Source: Pseudomonas sp. B21_DOA (GTDB lineage: Bacteria; Pseudomonadota; Gammaproteobacteria; Pseudomonadales; Pseudomonadaceae). From it: a stretch of DNA of 64,000 bases. Of this stretch, positions 38,459 through 48,243 are shown piece after piece. The notes below the pieces were generated by a model. It worked only from the letters and a program-made list of their open reading frames with translations. It was not told the DNA's origin and did no database searches. The stretch is taken from the NCBI GenBank assembly GCA_030544685.1, contig CP086683.1, forward strand, positions 2,666,001 through 2,730,000, read 5' to 3'. Each line of letters opens with the position of its first letter. Within the stretch, counting starts at the first letter, position 1. A program made the translations under genes and the position numbers.

Positions 38459-40029
38459 GCGGTTTCGTCGACCCAGCGGTGTTCGAGGCGGGTTTGGTTG
38501 CCTTGCGGCGGCGTGCCGTGGTGGCAGTCGAGGTCGCCGACGTTGAGCCCGGAATCGAGCAAACGCTGACGTAATGCGATCAGATTGTTTTCAATCAGAT
38601 CAGCCGTGTACGGCCGCTCGGCCCACAGCTGGCTGGACAAGCTGCCGGCGATCAGTTGCGCCTGAATTTGCATGGGCCCGAGCGGTTCCAGATCGAAGGC
38701 CAGATCGACGCGCCACAGTTGCTGTTTGGCTTCGCGCTCATCGCGGCGTTCGTGCGGCTGCGGTTCGCGCTCCGGCGCTTCTTCACGCTGGAATTTGACC
38801 TGCAACGGCACGATGTCCTGCAGGTTGCGCATGGGGATTTCCAGCTGCCAGGTGCTGAGCAGGCGGCCATCGTCGGTGACGCCGGTCTGTTCCAGACTCG
38901 ATAATTGATGGCTCTGCAGACGCGACACTGCGGCGGCGGCAAGACGCAGCAGCTGTTCGAGATCGCCTTCGCCTTCAAGATTCGCCAGCAGCCGTTCAGG
39001 TAGCGGGAAGCTGCTCGGCACCGGTTTGGCACTGACCTGGCCGAGGGTGCCGAGGGCGTTCCGGACGAAACTCGGCAAGGCTTGTGCCAGCGTGTTGGCG
39101 GCGATGATCGCGTTGAAATTGGTGTTGCTCGGCAGTCCCGGCGTCAGTTGTGCGATCAGCTTGAGCAGGTCTGCCTTCATGTCCGGGGCGAGGCTCGGGT
39201 TTTGTCCGCCGAGCAATTTTGCCTCGAGGAACGCGCCGCTATTCGCCAAGGCCAGCGCCACGCCTTTGGCTGTGCTCATTTGCTGCACGTCCGGCAGGCT
39301 CGCGAGTAGCTTGTCGACCACTGCGCGCAGATCGGCCGAGGTCTGATCGGTGGCGGGCGGCAGGTTTTGCAGCACTTTCAGCAAACCATCCAGCGAGCCT
39401 TGGCGACTTTGCTGGCCAAGCAATTGCTGACTGACCGCCAGTTGCTCCTGACGGCTGCTCAACGGCACGAACTTGAGGGTTTGCGCATCCTGCACCTGCG
39501 CCGACAACAAGGTGCCGATGCGCAGCGGTTGCGGGCTGTCGACGGTCAACGTGCTGCCGCTCAATGCGGTGTTGAGCAGGGTGACCATCGAGCGAAATAC
39601 CGCCGCTTGCCCCGGCGTCTGCGGCAGGGCTTGCGAGGTCACGACTTTGCCTTGCAGCAGGGTGCCGGCGGGCAATTGCGCGGTATCGATGCGGGTCAGG
39701 GTAGCGACGCTGCTGGCGATTGCTTGCTGTACGGTGATCGCCAGATTGCCGGCCGACGGCTGAGTGATCGCCAGATTGGTGCCCTGTGCCAACGGTAGAT
39801 TGCTGCTGGCCTGCACGGTGGTCTGACGGCCGCTGTCGAGGGTGACTTTCAACAGCAATTCAAAGGTCTGATCGGCCTGCTTGAGCGACAACACCTCGGC
39901 CTTGGCGCTTTGCCCGGCACCGATCAAACCCTCGACCGGCGTCAGCAGCTTGAGCAGCTCACCCATTTGCGGGCGAGCGCTCGCCGGCACGGTCGGAGGA
40001 AGCGGGAGGATGTTCATTTCGCCTGTCAT
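38455..40029 (-). CDS. Second FliK-like hook-length control family protein
   Basis: A 524-residue protein with a long Leu/Gln/Ala/Ser-rich N-terminal region and a C-terminal Flg_hook-like domain (LGPMQIQAQLIAGSLSSQLWAERP, LIENNLIALRQRLLDSGLNVG). The main FliK is at 14692-16059, so this is a paralogue. I chose ATG at 40029; an ATG at 40017 (MNILPLPP) is equally plausible, and the longer frame to 40074 lacks support. It is co-transcribed with the FlhB-like gene and divergent from ccmA. Its role is unknown; a switch-related role is inferred only from family membership. Confidence 0.8.
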   Translation of the reverse strand: MTGEMNILPLPPTVPASARPQMGELLKLLTPVEGLIGAGQSAKAEVLSLKQADQTFELLLKVTLDSGRQTTVQASSNLPLAQGTNLAITQPSAGNLAITVQQAIASSVATLTRIDTAQLPAGTLLQGKVVTSQALPQTPGQAAVFRSMVTLLNTALSGSTLTVDSPQPLRIGTLLSAQVQDAQTLKFVPLSSRQEQLAVSQQLLGQQSRQGSLDGLLKVLQNLPPATDQTSADLRAVVDKLLASLPDVQQMSTAKGVALALANSGAFLEAKLLGGQNPSLAPDMKADLLKLIAQLTPGLPSNTNFNAIIAANTLAQALPSFVRNALGTLGQVSAKPVPSSFPLPERLLANLEGEGDLEQLLRLAAAAVSRLQSHQLSSLEQTGVTDDGRLLSTWQLEIPMRNLQDIVPLQVKFQREEAPEREPQPHERRDEREAKQQLWRVDLAFDLEPLGPMQIQAQLIAGSLSSQLWAERPYTADLIENNLIALRQRLLDSGLNVGDLDCHHGTPPQGNQTRLEHRWVDETA

Positions 40030-40226
40030 ACGCGGACACAACCTGAGGAAATTGCACTCTTGAGAGTAAGGCACGGCATGTATAATGCCGCGCGTCGTGC
40101 GCTTCGTTCAAAAAACCTGGCAATTGTTTGATCCAGCTCGTCAGATCGAGCGATCAAAGCATCTATGCTGCCTCTCTTTAACGGCCGTTCCAGAGCCGAC
40201 TTGAACCGTATAAGGCCCGTGATCCC

Positions 40227-40861
40227 TTGACCAGTCCTGTCCTGCAAACCATTGCCCTGGCGTGTGAACGCGATCTGCGGCTGCTTTTCGAAAACCTCGA
40301 ATTGCGCCTGGCCAGTGGCGACATGGTGCAGATCAGCGGCCCCAACGGCAGCGGCAAGACCAGTCTTTTACGTCTGCTCGCCGGTTTGATGCAACCCACC
40401 GATGGCCAGGTACTGCTCAATGGTCAACCACTGACCGAGCAACGCGGCGAACTGGCGCGCAATCTGTTGTGGATCGGCCACGCCCCGGGATCAAGGATCT
40501 GCTCACGCCCGAAGAAAACCTGTCGTGGCTCTGCGCCCTGCATCATCCCGCCGAACGCGAGGCGATCTGGCAGGCGCTGGCAGCAGTAGGATTGCGCGGT
40601 TTCGAAGACGTTCCCTGCCATAGTCTTTCCGCCGGCCAGCAGCGCCGTGTGGCGCTGGCGCGGTTGTATCTGGACAGCCCGCCGTTGTGGATTCTCGACG
40701 AACCTTTCACCGCGCTGGACAAGCAGGGCGTTGCGCAACTGGAAGAGCATCTGGCCGGCCACTGCGAACGCGGCGGTCTGGTGGTGCTGACCACGCACCA
40801 CACGCTGAGCCGCATGCCGGCCGGTTACCGCGATATCGACCTGGGGAAGTGGGCAGCATGA
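40227..40861 (+). CDS. ccmA: Heme exporter ATPase CcmA (frame broken by one base)
   Basis: CcmA is the ABC ATPase of the CcmABCD complex, which releases heme-loaded CcmE. Walker [15 protein letters not shown] lies in the first part. The frame breaks in a run of three G (40487-40489), and one more G restores [23 protein letters not shown]. The second part carries the signature [14 protein letters not shown] and Walker B LWILDEPF. The total is about 211 residues, normal for CcmA. TTG at 40227 is the start; no better codon is in range. The stop overlaps the ccmB ATG (ATGA). An intact ccm operon is needed for cytochrome c, so the break is almost surely technical. Confidence 0.92.
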
Positions 40862-41526
40862 GTGTCTTCGGCCTGCTGCTTGCCCGTGAATCCCGACTGC
40901 TGTTTCGCCGCCCGGCGGAGCTGGCCAATCCGCTGATTTTCTTCGCCATCGTCATTGCCCTTTTCCCGCTGGCCGTCGGCCCGGAAACTCAAGTCTTGCA
41001 AAACCTGTCCCCGGGGTTAGTCTGGGTGGCGGCGTTGTTGTCGGTCCTGCTGTCGCTGGACGGATTGTTTCGCAGTGACTTTGAAGACGGCTCGCTGGAA
41101 CAGTGGGTCCTTTCGTCGCATCCGCTGCCGCTTCTGGTCCTGGCCAAGGTGCTGGCACACTGGCTGTTCTCCGGTCTGGCACTGGTGTTGCTGTCGCCGT
41201 TGCTGGCGTTGATGCTCGGTTTGCCGGCTGCGTGTCTGCCGGTGCTGCTGCTGTCGTTGCTGCTCGGCACGCCAGTGTTGAGCCTGCTCGGTGCAGTCGG
41301 CGCGGCGCTGACGGTCGGTCTGAAGCGCGGCGGCCTGTTGCTGGCGCTGCTGATTCTGCCGTTGTACATCCCGGTGTTGATCCTTGGCAGTGGCGCGTTG
41401 CAAGCGGCGTTGCAGGGCATGCCGGCGACCGGATACCTGTTGTGGATGGCCAGCCTCACAGCACTGGCGATCACCCTGACACCCTTTGCAACAGCCGCTG
41501 GCCTGAAGATCAGCGTCGGCGAATAA
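40858..41526 (+). CDS. ccmB: Heme exporter permease CcmB
   Basis: CcmB is the membrane subunit that works with CcmA and CcmC. The 222-residue product is strongly hydrophobic, with six predicted membrane segments, and carries the family motif [21 protein letters not shown] at 40858 overlaps the ccmA stop. About 100 bases separate it from the ccmC start, an unusually large gap for this operon, with no gene in it. Confidence 0.95.
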   Translation: MSVFGLLLARESRLLFRRPAELANPLIFFAIVIALFPLAVGPETQVLQNLSPGLVWVAALLSVLLSLDGLFRSDFEDGSLEQWVLSSHPLPLLVLAKVLAHWLFSGLALVLLSPLLALMLGLPAACLPVLLLSLLLGTPVLSLLGAVGAALTVGLKRGGLLLALLILPLYIPVLILGSGALQAALQGMPATGYLLWMASLTALAITLTPFATAAGLKISVGE

Positions 41527-41623
41527 TAATGAGGCCTGGTCAAAAATTGACCACTTCTATCAGAAGAAAGGCATGACCCTCTGCCAGCTCGCGATGATGA
41601 GCGGCAACCGTGATGGAAACAGT

Positions 41624-42379
41624 ATGAACTGGACCTGGTTTCACAAGCTCGGCTCGCCCAAGTGGTTCTATGGCATCAGCGGCAAGTTCCTGCCGTGGTT
41701 GAGCATCGCAGCGTTGCTGCTGATCGGCATTGGTGTGGTCTGGGGCCTGGCGTTCGCGCCGCCCGATTACCAGCAAGGCAACAGCTTCCGCATCATCTAC
41801 ATTCATGTGCCGGCGGCGATGCTCGCCCAGTCAATCTACGTGATGCTCGCGGTGTGCGGCGTGGTCGGGCTGGTGTGGAAGATGAAACTCGCCGACGTGG
41901 CTCTGCAATGCGCCGCACCGATCGGTGCGTGGATGACCGCCGTGGCGCTGGTCACCGGGGCCATCTGGGGCAAACCGACCTGGGGCTCGTGGTGGGTTTG
42001 GGATGCACGCCTGACTTCGATGCTGATTCTGCTGTTTCTGTATTTCGGCGTGATCGCGCTGGGCAATGCCATCAGCAATCGTGACAGTGCCGCCAAGGCC
42101 TGCGCGGTGCTGGCCATTGTTGGCGTGATCAACATTCCGATCATCAAATACTCGGTGGAGTGGTGGAACACCCTGCACCAGGGCGCGACGTTCACACTTA
42201 CGGAAAAACCGGCAATGCCGGCGGAGATGTGGCTGCCGCTGCTGCTGACAGTGCTGGGTTTCTACTGCTTTTTCGGCGCTGTGCTGTTGCTGCGCATGCG
42301 CCTTGAAGTGCTCAAGCGTGAAGCCCGCGCCAGTTGGGTGAAAGCCGAAGTGCAGCAGAATCTGGAGGCGGCGCGATGA
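41624..42379 (+). CDS. ccmC: Heme-handling protein CcmC
   Basis: CcmC presents heme to CcmE. The 251 residues hold six membrane helices and the periplasmic tryptophan-rich WWD motif ([20 protein letters not shown]), with the flanking conserved His residues. I chose ATG 41624 ([10 protein letters not shown]); an upstream in-frame start at 41573 would add 17 unlikely residues. The stop overlaps the ccmD ATG. Confidence 0.96.
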   Translation: MNWTWFHKLGSPKWFYGISGKFLPWLSIAALLLIGIGVVWGLAFAPPDYQQGNSFRIIYIHVPAAMLAQSIYVMLAVCGVVGLVWKMKLADVALQCAAPIGAWMTAVALVTGAIWGKPTWGSWWVWDARLTSMLILLFLYFGVIALGNAISNRDSAAKACAVLAIVGVINIPIIKYSVEWWNTLHQGATFTLTEKPAMPAEMWLPLLLTVLGFYCFFGAVLLLRMRLEVLKREARASWVKAEVQQNLEAAR

Positions 42380-42552
42380 GTTTTGCTTCATTCGGCGATT
42401 TTCTCGCCATGGGCCATCACGGCCTGTATGTCTGGTCGGCCTATGGCATCTGCCTGGCGGTGCTGGCCCTCAACGTAGTGGCGCCGATTGCGGCGCGCAA
42501 GCGTTATCTGCAACAAGAGGCGCGTCGTCTGCGCCGGGAGAACGGCCAGTGA
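42376..42552 (+). CDS. ccmD: Heme exporter small subunit CcmD
   Basis: A 58-residue single-helix protein that stabilises the CcmC-CcmE complex. It begins [20 protein letters not shown], continues into one membrane helix and ends in a basic tail (RRLRRENGQ). ATG at 42376 overlaps the ccmC stop, and its own stop overlaps the ccmE GTG (GTGA). It is easily missed because it is small. Confidence 0.93.
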   Translation: MSFASFGDFLAMGHHGLYVWSAYGICLAVLALNVVAPIAARKRYLQQEARRLRRENGQ

Positions 42553-43003
42553 ATGCGCTGCGCAAAAACGTCTGATCATCATTCTGGCGATTTTGGTCGG
42601 AGTGGGCGCTGCTGTTGGCCTGGCCCTGAGCGCGTTGCAGGAAAACATCAATTTGTTTTACACGCCGACGCAGATCGCCAACGGCGAAGCGCCGCAGGAC
42701 ACACGCATCCGCGCCGGCGGCATGGTCGAGGCGGGTTCGCTGCAGCGCTCCAAGGACTCGCTGGACGTCAAATTCGTCGTCACCGATTTCAACAAATCCG
42801 TGACCATCGCCTATCGCGGCATCCTCCCGGATCTGTTCCGCGAAGGGCAGGGCATCGTCGCCCTCGGCAAGCTCAATGCCGATGGCGTGGTGGTCGCTGA
42901 TGAAGTGCTGGCCAAGCACGACGAGAAGTACATGCCGCCGGAAGTGACCAAAGCGCTGAAAGACAGCGGTCAATCCGCGCCGACGCCTGTGAAGGAGGGT
43001 TGA
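42549..43003 (+). CDS. ccmE: Heme chaperone CcmE (start broken by one base)
   Basis: CcmE binds heme covalently and hands it to CcmF/CcmH. GTG at 42549 gives MNALRKK, and the frame then breaks in a run of five A (42564-42568). One extra A restores [20 protein letters not shown], the membrane anchor, and about 151 residues. The heme-binding His is at about 124 in [12 protein letters not shown], followed by the conserved Tyr. Automatic calling from 42488 would give a false N-terminus that overlaps ccmD heavily. The operon order and overlaps confirm the reconstructed start. Confidence 0.93.
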
Positions 43004-43006
43004 TCG

Positions 43007-44995
43007 ATGGCTGCCGCACTGTTTATTCCTGAGCTGGGCCATCTGGCGATGATCCTTGCGCTGTGTTTTGCACTGGTTCAAGCGGTGGTGCCGATGCTCG
43101 GCGCATGGCGCGGCGACCGCTTGTGGATGAGCCTGGCGCAGCCGGCGGCGTGGGGCCAGTTTGCCTTTCTGCTGTTTGCTTTTGGCTGCCTGACCTACGC
43201 GTTCATGACTGATGATTTCTCGGTCGGCTACGTGGCGATGAACTCCAACAGCGCGCTGCCGTGGTACTACAAATTCAGCGCGGTGTGGGGTGCTCACGAA
43301 GGTTCGCTGCTGCTGTGGGCGTTGATCCTCGGCGGCTGGACTTTCGCTGTGTCGGTGTTCTCCCGGCAGTTGCCGCAAGTCATGCTCGCTCGGGTCCTGG
43401 CGGTGATGGGCATGATCAGCACCGGTTTCCTGCTGTTCCTGATTCTTACCTCGAACCCGTTCTCGCGGATCCTGCCGCAGATTCCCGCTGATGGTCGCGA
43501 CCTCAACCCGTTGCTGCAGGACATCGGCCTGATCGTGCATCCGCCGATGCTGTACATGGGTTATGTGGGTTTCTCCGTGGCGTTCGCATTTGCCATCGCT
43601 GCGCTGCTCGGCGGTCGTCTCGATGCGGCGTGGGCGCGCTGGTCGCGGCCGTGGACCATCGTCGCCTGGGCGTTTCTCGGCATCGGCATCACCCTCGGTT
43701 CGTGGTGGGCGTATTACGAACTCGGCTGGGGCGGCTGGTGGTTCTGGGACCCGGTGGAAAACGCCTCGTTCATGCCGTGGCTGGTCGGCACCGCGCTGAT
43801 TCACTCGCTGGCGGTCACCGAGAAACGTGGCGTGTTCAAGAGCTGGACGGTGTTGCTGGCGATCGCCGCGTTCTCGTTGAGCCTGCTCGGCACCTTCCTC
43901 GTACGCTCGGGCGTGCTGACGTCGGTGCACGCGTTTGCCTCGGACCCCGAGCGCGGAGTGTTCATTCTGATTTTCCTGCTGTTTGTGGTGGGCGGTTCGC
44001 TGACGCTGTTCGCACTGCGCGCGCCGGTGGTGAAAAGTCAGGTCGGTTTCAATCTGTGGTCGCGTGAAACCTTGCTGCTGGGCAACAACCTGGTGCTGGT
44101 CGTCGCTGCATCGATGATCCTGCTTGGCACCTTGTATCCGCTGATTCTTGATGCCATCAGCGGCGCCAAACTGTCGGTCGGCCCGCCATACTTCAATGCG
44201 TTGTTCATTCCATTGATGGCGTTGCTGATGCTGGTCATGGCGGTCGGCGTGATCGTGCGCTGGAAGGACACGCCAGTGAAATGGCTGGCGAGCATGCTCA
44301 CTCCGGTGCTGCTTGGCAGCGTCGCATTGGCCGTGGTGGCCGGCGTGGCTTACGGCGATTTCAACTGGGCGGTGATCGCGACGTTCCTGCTGGCGGCATG
44401 GGTGTTGCTCGCTGGCGTGCGCGATCTGTTCGACAAGACCCGGCACAAAGGCCTGATCAAAGGTTTGCCGACGCTGACCCGCAGTTATTGGGGCATGCAG
44501 ATCGCCCACCTCGGCATCGCCGTGTGCGCGCTGGGCGTGGTGTTGTCGAGCCAGAACAGTGCCGAACGCGACCTGCGTCTGGCACCGGGCGAGTCGATGG
44601 ATCTGGCCGGTTATCAGTTCGTCTTCGAAGGCGCCAAGCATTTCGAGGGACCGAACTTTACCTCGGACAAAGGCACCATCCGCGTCATTCGTGACGGCAA
44701 GGAAATCAGCGTGCTGCACCCGGAAAAACGTCTGTACACCGTGCAGAACTCGGTGATGACTGAAGCCGGCATCGATGCCGGTTTCACCCGCGATCTCTAC
44801 GTCGCCCTCGGCGAGCCGCTGGATAACGGCGCCTGGGCCGTGCGCGTACACGTCAAACCGTTTGTGCGCTGGATCTGGTTCGGCGGCTTGCTCACCGGAT
44901 TGGGTGGTTTGCTGGCGGCGCTGGATCGGCGTTATCGGGTCAAGGTGAAAAGCAAAGTGCGCGAAGCGCTGGGCATGACGGGAGCGGCGGCATGA
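43007..44995 (+). CDS. ccmF: Cytochrome c heme lyase subunit CcmF
   Basis: CcmF takes heme from CcmE and, with CcmH, attaches it to apocytochrome. The 662 residues include about 14-15 membrane helices and the periplasmic WWD motif GWGGWWFWDPVENASFMPWL, plus PPMLYMGYVG and other family signatures. It begins 3 bases after ccmE and overlaps ccmG by 4 bases. Confidence 0.97.
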   Translation: MAAALFIPELGHLAMILALCFALVQAVVPMLGAWRGDRLWMSLAQPAAWGQFAFLLFAFGCLTYAFMTDDFSVGYVAMNSNSALPWYYKFSAVWGAHEGSLLLWALILGGWTFAVSVFSRQLPQVMLARVLAVMGMISTGFLLFLILTSNPFSRILPQIPADGRDLNPLLQDIGLIVHPPMLYMGYVGFSVAFAFAIAALLGGRLDAAWARWSRPWTIVAWAFLGIGITLGSWWAYYELGWGGWWFWDPVENASFMPWLVGTALIHSLAVTEKRGVFKSWTVLLAIAAFSLSLLGTFLVRSGVLTSVHAFASDPERGVFILIFLLFVVGGSLTLFALRAPVVKSQVGFNLWSRETLLLGNNLVLVVAASMILLGTLYPLILDAISGAKLSVGPPYFNALFIPLMALLMLVMAVGVIVRWKDTPVKWLASMLTPVLLGSVALAVVAGVAYGDFNWAVIATFLLAAWVLLAGVRDLFDKTRHKGLIKGLPTLTRSYWGMQIAHLGIAVCALGVVLSSQNSAERDLRLAPGESMDLAGYQFVFEGAKHFEGPNFTSDKGTIRVIRDGKEISVLHPEKRLYTVQNSVMTEAGIDAGFTRDLYVALGEPLDNGAWAVRVHVKPFVRWIWFGGLLTGLGGLLAALDRRYRVKVKSKVREALGMTGAAA

Positions 44996-45528
44996 GGCGT
45001 TGGTTGATGTCGTTGCCGCTGGCGATATTTCTGCTGGTGGCGGTGTTTCTTTATCGAGGGCTGTATCTGGATCCGGCGGAGCTGCCGTCGGCGATGATCG
45101 ACAAGCCGTTCCCGGAGTTTTCCCTGCCGAGTGTGCAGGGTGACAAGACGCTGACCAAGGCCGACATTCTCGGCAAACCGGCGCTGGTCAATGTCTGGGG
45201 AACCTGGTGCATCTCCTGCCGGGTCGAGCACCCGGTGCTGAACAAACTCGCCGAGCGCGGCGTGGTGATCTACGGCATCAACTACAAGGACACCAATGCC
45301 GATGCCTTGAAATGGCTGGCCGAGTTCCACAATCCGTACGCGCTGGATATCCGTGATGACGAAGGGTCGCTGGGCCTCAATCTCGGGGTCTACGGCGCGC
45401 CGGAAACCTTCTTCATCGACGCCAAAGGCATCATCCGCGACAAGTTCGTCGGGGTGATCGACGAGCAGGTCTGGCGCGAAAAACTCGCGGCCAAGTATCA
45501 GGCGCTGGTCGATGAGGCCAAGCCATGA
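44992..45528 (+). CDS. ccmG: Thiol-disulfide oxidoreductase CcmG (DsbE)
   Basis: CcmG is the periplasmic thioredoxin-like protein that reduces apocytochrome cysteines. The 178-residue product has an N-terminal membrane anchor (LMSLPLAIFLLVAVFLYRG), the active site WGTWCISC with Cys73 and Cys76, and the conserved GAPETFFID motif. It overlaps ccmF and ccmH by 4 bases each. Confidence 0.97.
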   Translation: MRRWLMSLPLAIFLLVAVFLYRGLYLDPAELPSAMIDKPFPEFSLPSVQGDKTLTKADILGKPALVNVWGTWCISCRVEHPVLNKLAERGVVIYGINYKDTNADALKWLAEFHNPYALDIRDDEGSLGLNLGVYGAPETFFIDAKGIIRDKFVGVIDEQVWREKLAAKYQALVDEAKP

Positions 45529-45995
45529 AGCGTTTTCTCGCAGCGGTGGTGCTGGGTTTGAGCCTGGCCGGTGTCGCCCATGCGGCCATCGACACCTACG
45601 AATTTGCCAACGAGGGCGACCGCGAGCGTTTCCGCGAACTGACCAAGGAACTGCGCTGCCCCAAATGCCAGAACCAGGACATTGCCGACTCCAATGCACC
45701 CATCGCCGCCGACCTGCGCAAGGAGATTTTCCGCATGCTCGGCGAGGGCAAGGACAATCAGCAGATCATCGACTTCATGGTCGATCGCTACGGTGATTTC
45801 GTCCGCTACAAACCGGCGCTCAATGCCAAAACCGCGCTGCTGTGGTTCGGCCCGGCCGGGCTGCTGCTCGGTGGTTTCGTGGTGATCGCGCTGATCGTGC
45901 GCAGGCGTCGCGGGCAACGCGCCGAAACGCCGTCATCGCTGTCTGCCGAAGAACGTCAGCGCCTCGACCAACTGTTGGATAAAAACCAAGAATGA
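45525..45995 (+). CDS. ccmH: Cytochrome c maturation protein CcmH
   Basis: CcmH is a membrane-anchored thiol protein of the heme lyase complex. The 156 residues have a signal/anchor (1-20), the redox motif [11 protein letters not shown] with Cys45 and Cys48, a conserved [15 protein letters not shown] segment and a C-terminal membrane helix. It overlaps ccmG and ccmI by 4 bases each. Confidence 0.97.
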   Translation: MKRFLAAVVLGLSLAGVAHAAIDTYEFANEGDRERFRELTKELRCPKCQNQDIADSNAPIAADLRKEIFRMLGEGKDNQQIIDFMVDRYGDFVRYKPALNAKTALLWFGPAGLLLGGFVVIALIVRRRRGQRAETPSSLSAEERQRLDQLLDKNQE

Positions 45996-47191
45996 TTGAT
46001 TTCTGGCTCGCCGCAGGGCTGTTGCTTCTGGTCGCCCTGAGTTTTCTGCTGATCCCGGTGCTGCGCGAACGCCGTGCCCAGCGGGAAGAAGATCGTACCG
46101 CGTTGAACGTCGCGCTGTATCAGGAACGGGTGGCCGAGCTGCAAGCGCAGCAGGCCGAGGGCGTGCTCGACGCCGCGCAACTGGACAGCGGCCGCGCGGA
46201 AGCTGCGCGTGAACTGCTCGCCGACACCGAAGGCGCCGCCGCGCCGCGTGTCTCGCGCCTGGGCAAGCCGTTGCCGCTGCTGGCCGCCGTGCTGGTACCG
46301 GTGCTGGGTCTCGGTCTGTACCTGCATTTCGGCGCCGCCGACAAGGTCGAACTGACCCGCGAATTCGCTCAGGCACCGCAGTCGATGGATGAGATGACCC
46401 AGCGTCTGGAGCGTGCGGTCGCCGCACAGCCGGATTCCGCTGAAGGTCTGTATTTCCTCGGCCGTACCTACATGGCTCAGGACCGCCCGGCAGACGCGGC
46501 TAAGATGTTCGAACGCGCCGCCAACCTCGCTGGTCGCCAGCCGGAGCTGCTCGGCCAATGGGCGCAGGCGCAGTATTTTGCTGACGGTAAAAAGTGGTCG
46601 GAGAAGATTCAGAAACTGACCGACGAAGCGCTGAAGGCTGATCCGAAAGAAGTCACCAGCCTCGGTCTGCTCGGCATCGCCGCGTTCGAAGGCGAGCGTT
46701 ATCAGGAGGCCATCGACTACTGGAATCGCCTGCTCGCGCAACTGCCGCCGGATGACAACTCTCGCGTTGCGCTGCAAGGCGGCATCGAGCGTGCCGCCGA
46801 ACGCCTGAAAGCCGGCGGCGGCAAAGTTGCCCAGGCAGCGGCGCCGAAAGCTGCGTTGCTGACAGTCAGCGTAGATCTGGCCAGCGAACTCAAAGGCAAG
46901 GTGCAGCCGGGCGACAGCGTGTTCATCTTCGCCCGCGCCACTTCAGGCCCACCCGCGCCGCTGGCGGCCAAACGCCTGACCGTCGCCGACCTGCCGGTGA
47001 CCGTCGAACTGGGCGACGCCGACGCGATGATGCCGCAGTTGAAACTGTCCAACTTCCCTGAAGTCCAACTGGTTGCGCGCATCTCACGGGCCGGTCAACC
47101 GACTGCCGGTGAGTGGATCGGTCGCAGCGGCCCATTGGCCAGCAGCACCACCGCGCCACAAAAACTGACCATCGACAGCCCGGATAAATAA
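45992..47191 (+). CDS. ccmI: Cytochrome c maturation protein CcmI (CycH)
   Basis: CcmI binds apocytochrome c and brings it to the lyase. The 399 residues have two N-terminal membrane helices with a coiled cytoplasmic loop (the first [20 protein letters not shown]; the second around [19 protein letters not shown]), then a TPR region ([20 protein letters not shown] and later repeats) and a C-terminal periplasmic domain. It is the last gene with a known role in the operon. Confidence 0.95.
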   Translation: MIDFWLAAGLLLLVALSFLLIPVLRERRAQREEDRTALNVALYQERVAELQAQQAEGVLDAAQLDSGRAEAARELLADTEGAAAPRVSRLGKPLPLLAAVLVPVLGLGLYLHFGAADKVELTREFAQAPQSMDEMTQRLERAVAAQPDSAEGLYFLGRTYMAQDRPADAAKMFERAANLAGRQPELLGQWAQAQYFADGKKWSEKIQKLTDEALKADPKEVTSLGLLGIAAFEGERYQEAIDYWNRLLAQLPPDDNSRVALQGGIERAAERLKAGGGKVAQAAAPKAALLTVSVDLASELKGKVQPGDSVFIFARATSGPPAPLAAKRLTVADLPVTVELGDADAMMPQLKLSNFPEVQLVARISRAGQPTAGEWIGRSGPLASSTTAPQKLTIDSPDK

Positions 47192-47216
47192 CCGGACCCA
47201 ACAGGAAAGCACCGCC

Positions 47217-47621
47217 ATGCACACCATCGCCCGAATTACAGTCCTCACACTGGCCCTGGGCTTGAGTGCATGTGCGGTACAACGCCCGGAACCGACCACC
47301 AGCCTGCCGCCGATCCCGCCGTCTCAGCCAAGCCCGACCCCATCGACCTCGCCAAGCCCCGGCAAGAGCATCCCGGCAAAACCCGCCAAGCCCGTGCCAC
47401 GCACCTCGGCCAGCTTCGCCCCGCCACCGGGCGGCAACAGCCACTGGGACCAGAAACTCGGCGTCTACGTCCTCGACGACCAGACCAACACCTTTTACCG
47501 CCAGCGCACCTACTACCGCTGGAACAACGGCTGGAGCCGCTCGGTCAGCCCCAACGGCCCGTGGGAAGACACCAACATCCACGGCGTCCCGCCGGGGTTG
47601 GGGAAAAAGTTCGGGCAGTGA
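47217..47621 (+). CDS. Pro/Ser-rich lipoprotein after ccmI
   Basis: A 134-residue protein with a lipoprotein signal (lipobox LSAC with Cys19), a Pro/Ser/Lys-rich linker (about 24-70) and a compact C-terminal part with many aromatic residues (YVLDDQTNTFYRQRTYYRWN). It ends the ccm operon, 25 bases after ccmI, and is followed by a strong terminator. Its function is unknown to me; the aromatic C-terminal part may be a small surface-exposed domain. Confidence 0.78.
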   Translation: MHTIARITVLTLALGLSACAVQRPEPTTSLPPIPPSQPSPTPSTSPSPGKSIPAKPAKPVPRTSASFAPPPGGNSHWDQKLGVYVLDDQTNTFYRQRTYYRWNNGWSRSVSPNGPWEDTNIHGVPPGLGKKFGQ

Positions 47622-47625
47622 TGAG

Positions 47626-47656
47626 AAACGGCGATCTTGGGATCGCCGTTTTTTTT
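47626..47656 (+). terminator. Intrinsic terminator of the ccm operon
   Basis: AAACGGCGATC (47626-47636) and GATCGCCGTTT (47641-47651) form an 11-bp stem with a 4-nt loop, followed by a run of eight T (47649-47656). This is a strong rho-independent terminator placed 5 bases after the lipoprotein gene stop. Confidence 0.93.
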
Positions 47657-47667
47657 GCGTCTGATTT

Positions 47668-48243
47668 TCAGAGAATCGCACGATAGTTACCTAACGCCTT
47701 TACCGACTCGACCAATCCTTGCCGTTGGAGAAAGCCAAGATATTTGTCCACCTCCACATTGGGCGTTTTCAATTGCCGTCGCTGGCTTTGAGCCGCAGCG
47801 ACGACGGCAGCCGAATCAAGATGGAAAAGGTTTTCCACAAACTCATCCGGGTGCTGAGCTTCAATGCCGTATGGCGCGAGGTGACGGGTGGGGAAATCTT
47901 TCAGGTTGAACGTCACTATTACATCGGCACCGCATCGGATTGCGGCCGCCAGAACATGGCGGTCGTTCTCATCAGGCAGTGTCAGGCCTGACACCAAGTC
48001 TTCATAGCCATCAATACACGCGTCTGGAATAGCCAGGTCCATCAATTGCGATGTGCGATCGAGTTGTTCGAGGGTCAGGTCGGACCTGTTCTTCAATAAG
48101 TTACGCTTCCATTCGTGGTGTATTTCCTGAGTCCAGCGAGCCCGATACAGCCCTGACAACGCGAGCCACATCAGGAAATCTCTTAAAGGGGCCGGATATA
48201 AAACGCATGCATCGTATACAGCAGTGAAAGAGGAATGCCTCAC
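47668..48243 (-). CDS. PIN-domain toxin, VapC50-like
   Basis: A 191-residue PIN-domain protein, probably an RNA-cleaving toxin. The acidic core is visible: Asp11 in VYDACVLYPAP, Glu40, Asp94 in LPDENDRHVLAAAIRCGADV, and IVTFNLKDF. The length and the excisionase-type antitoxin upstream are like the VapBC50 type known from Mycobacterium. It overlaps the antitoxin gene by 4 bases (ATGA). Its target RNA cannot be read from sequence. The catalytic residues look intact, so it is probably active. Confidence 0.87.
   Translation of the reverse strand: MRHSSFTAVYDACVLYPAPLRDFLMWLALSGLYRARWTQEIHHEWKRNLLKNRSDLTLEQLDRTSQLMDLAIPDACIDGYEDLVSGLTLPDENDRHVLAAAIRCGADVIVTFNLKDFPTRHLAPYGIEAQHPDEFVENLFHLDSAAVVAAAQSQRRQLKTPNVEVDKYLGFLQRQGLVESVKALGNYRAIL

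Noticed and set aside
42488..42552. A longer N-terminus for CcmE starting at 42488.
   Set aside because: It lies entirely inside ccmD in another frame and exists only because of the base loss at 42564-42568.
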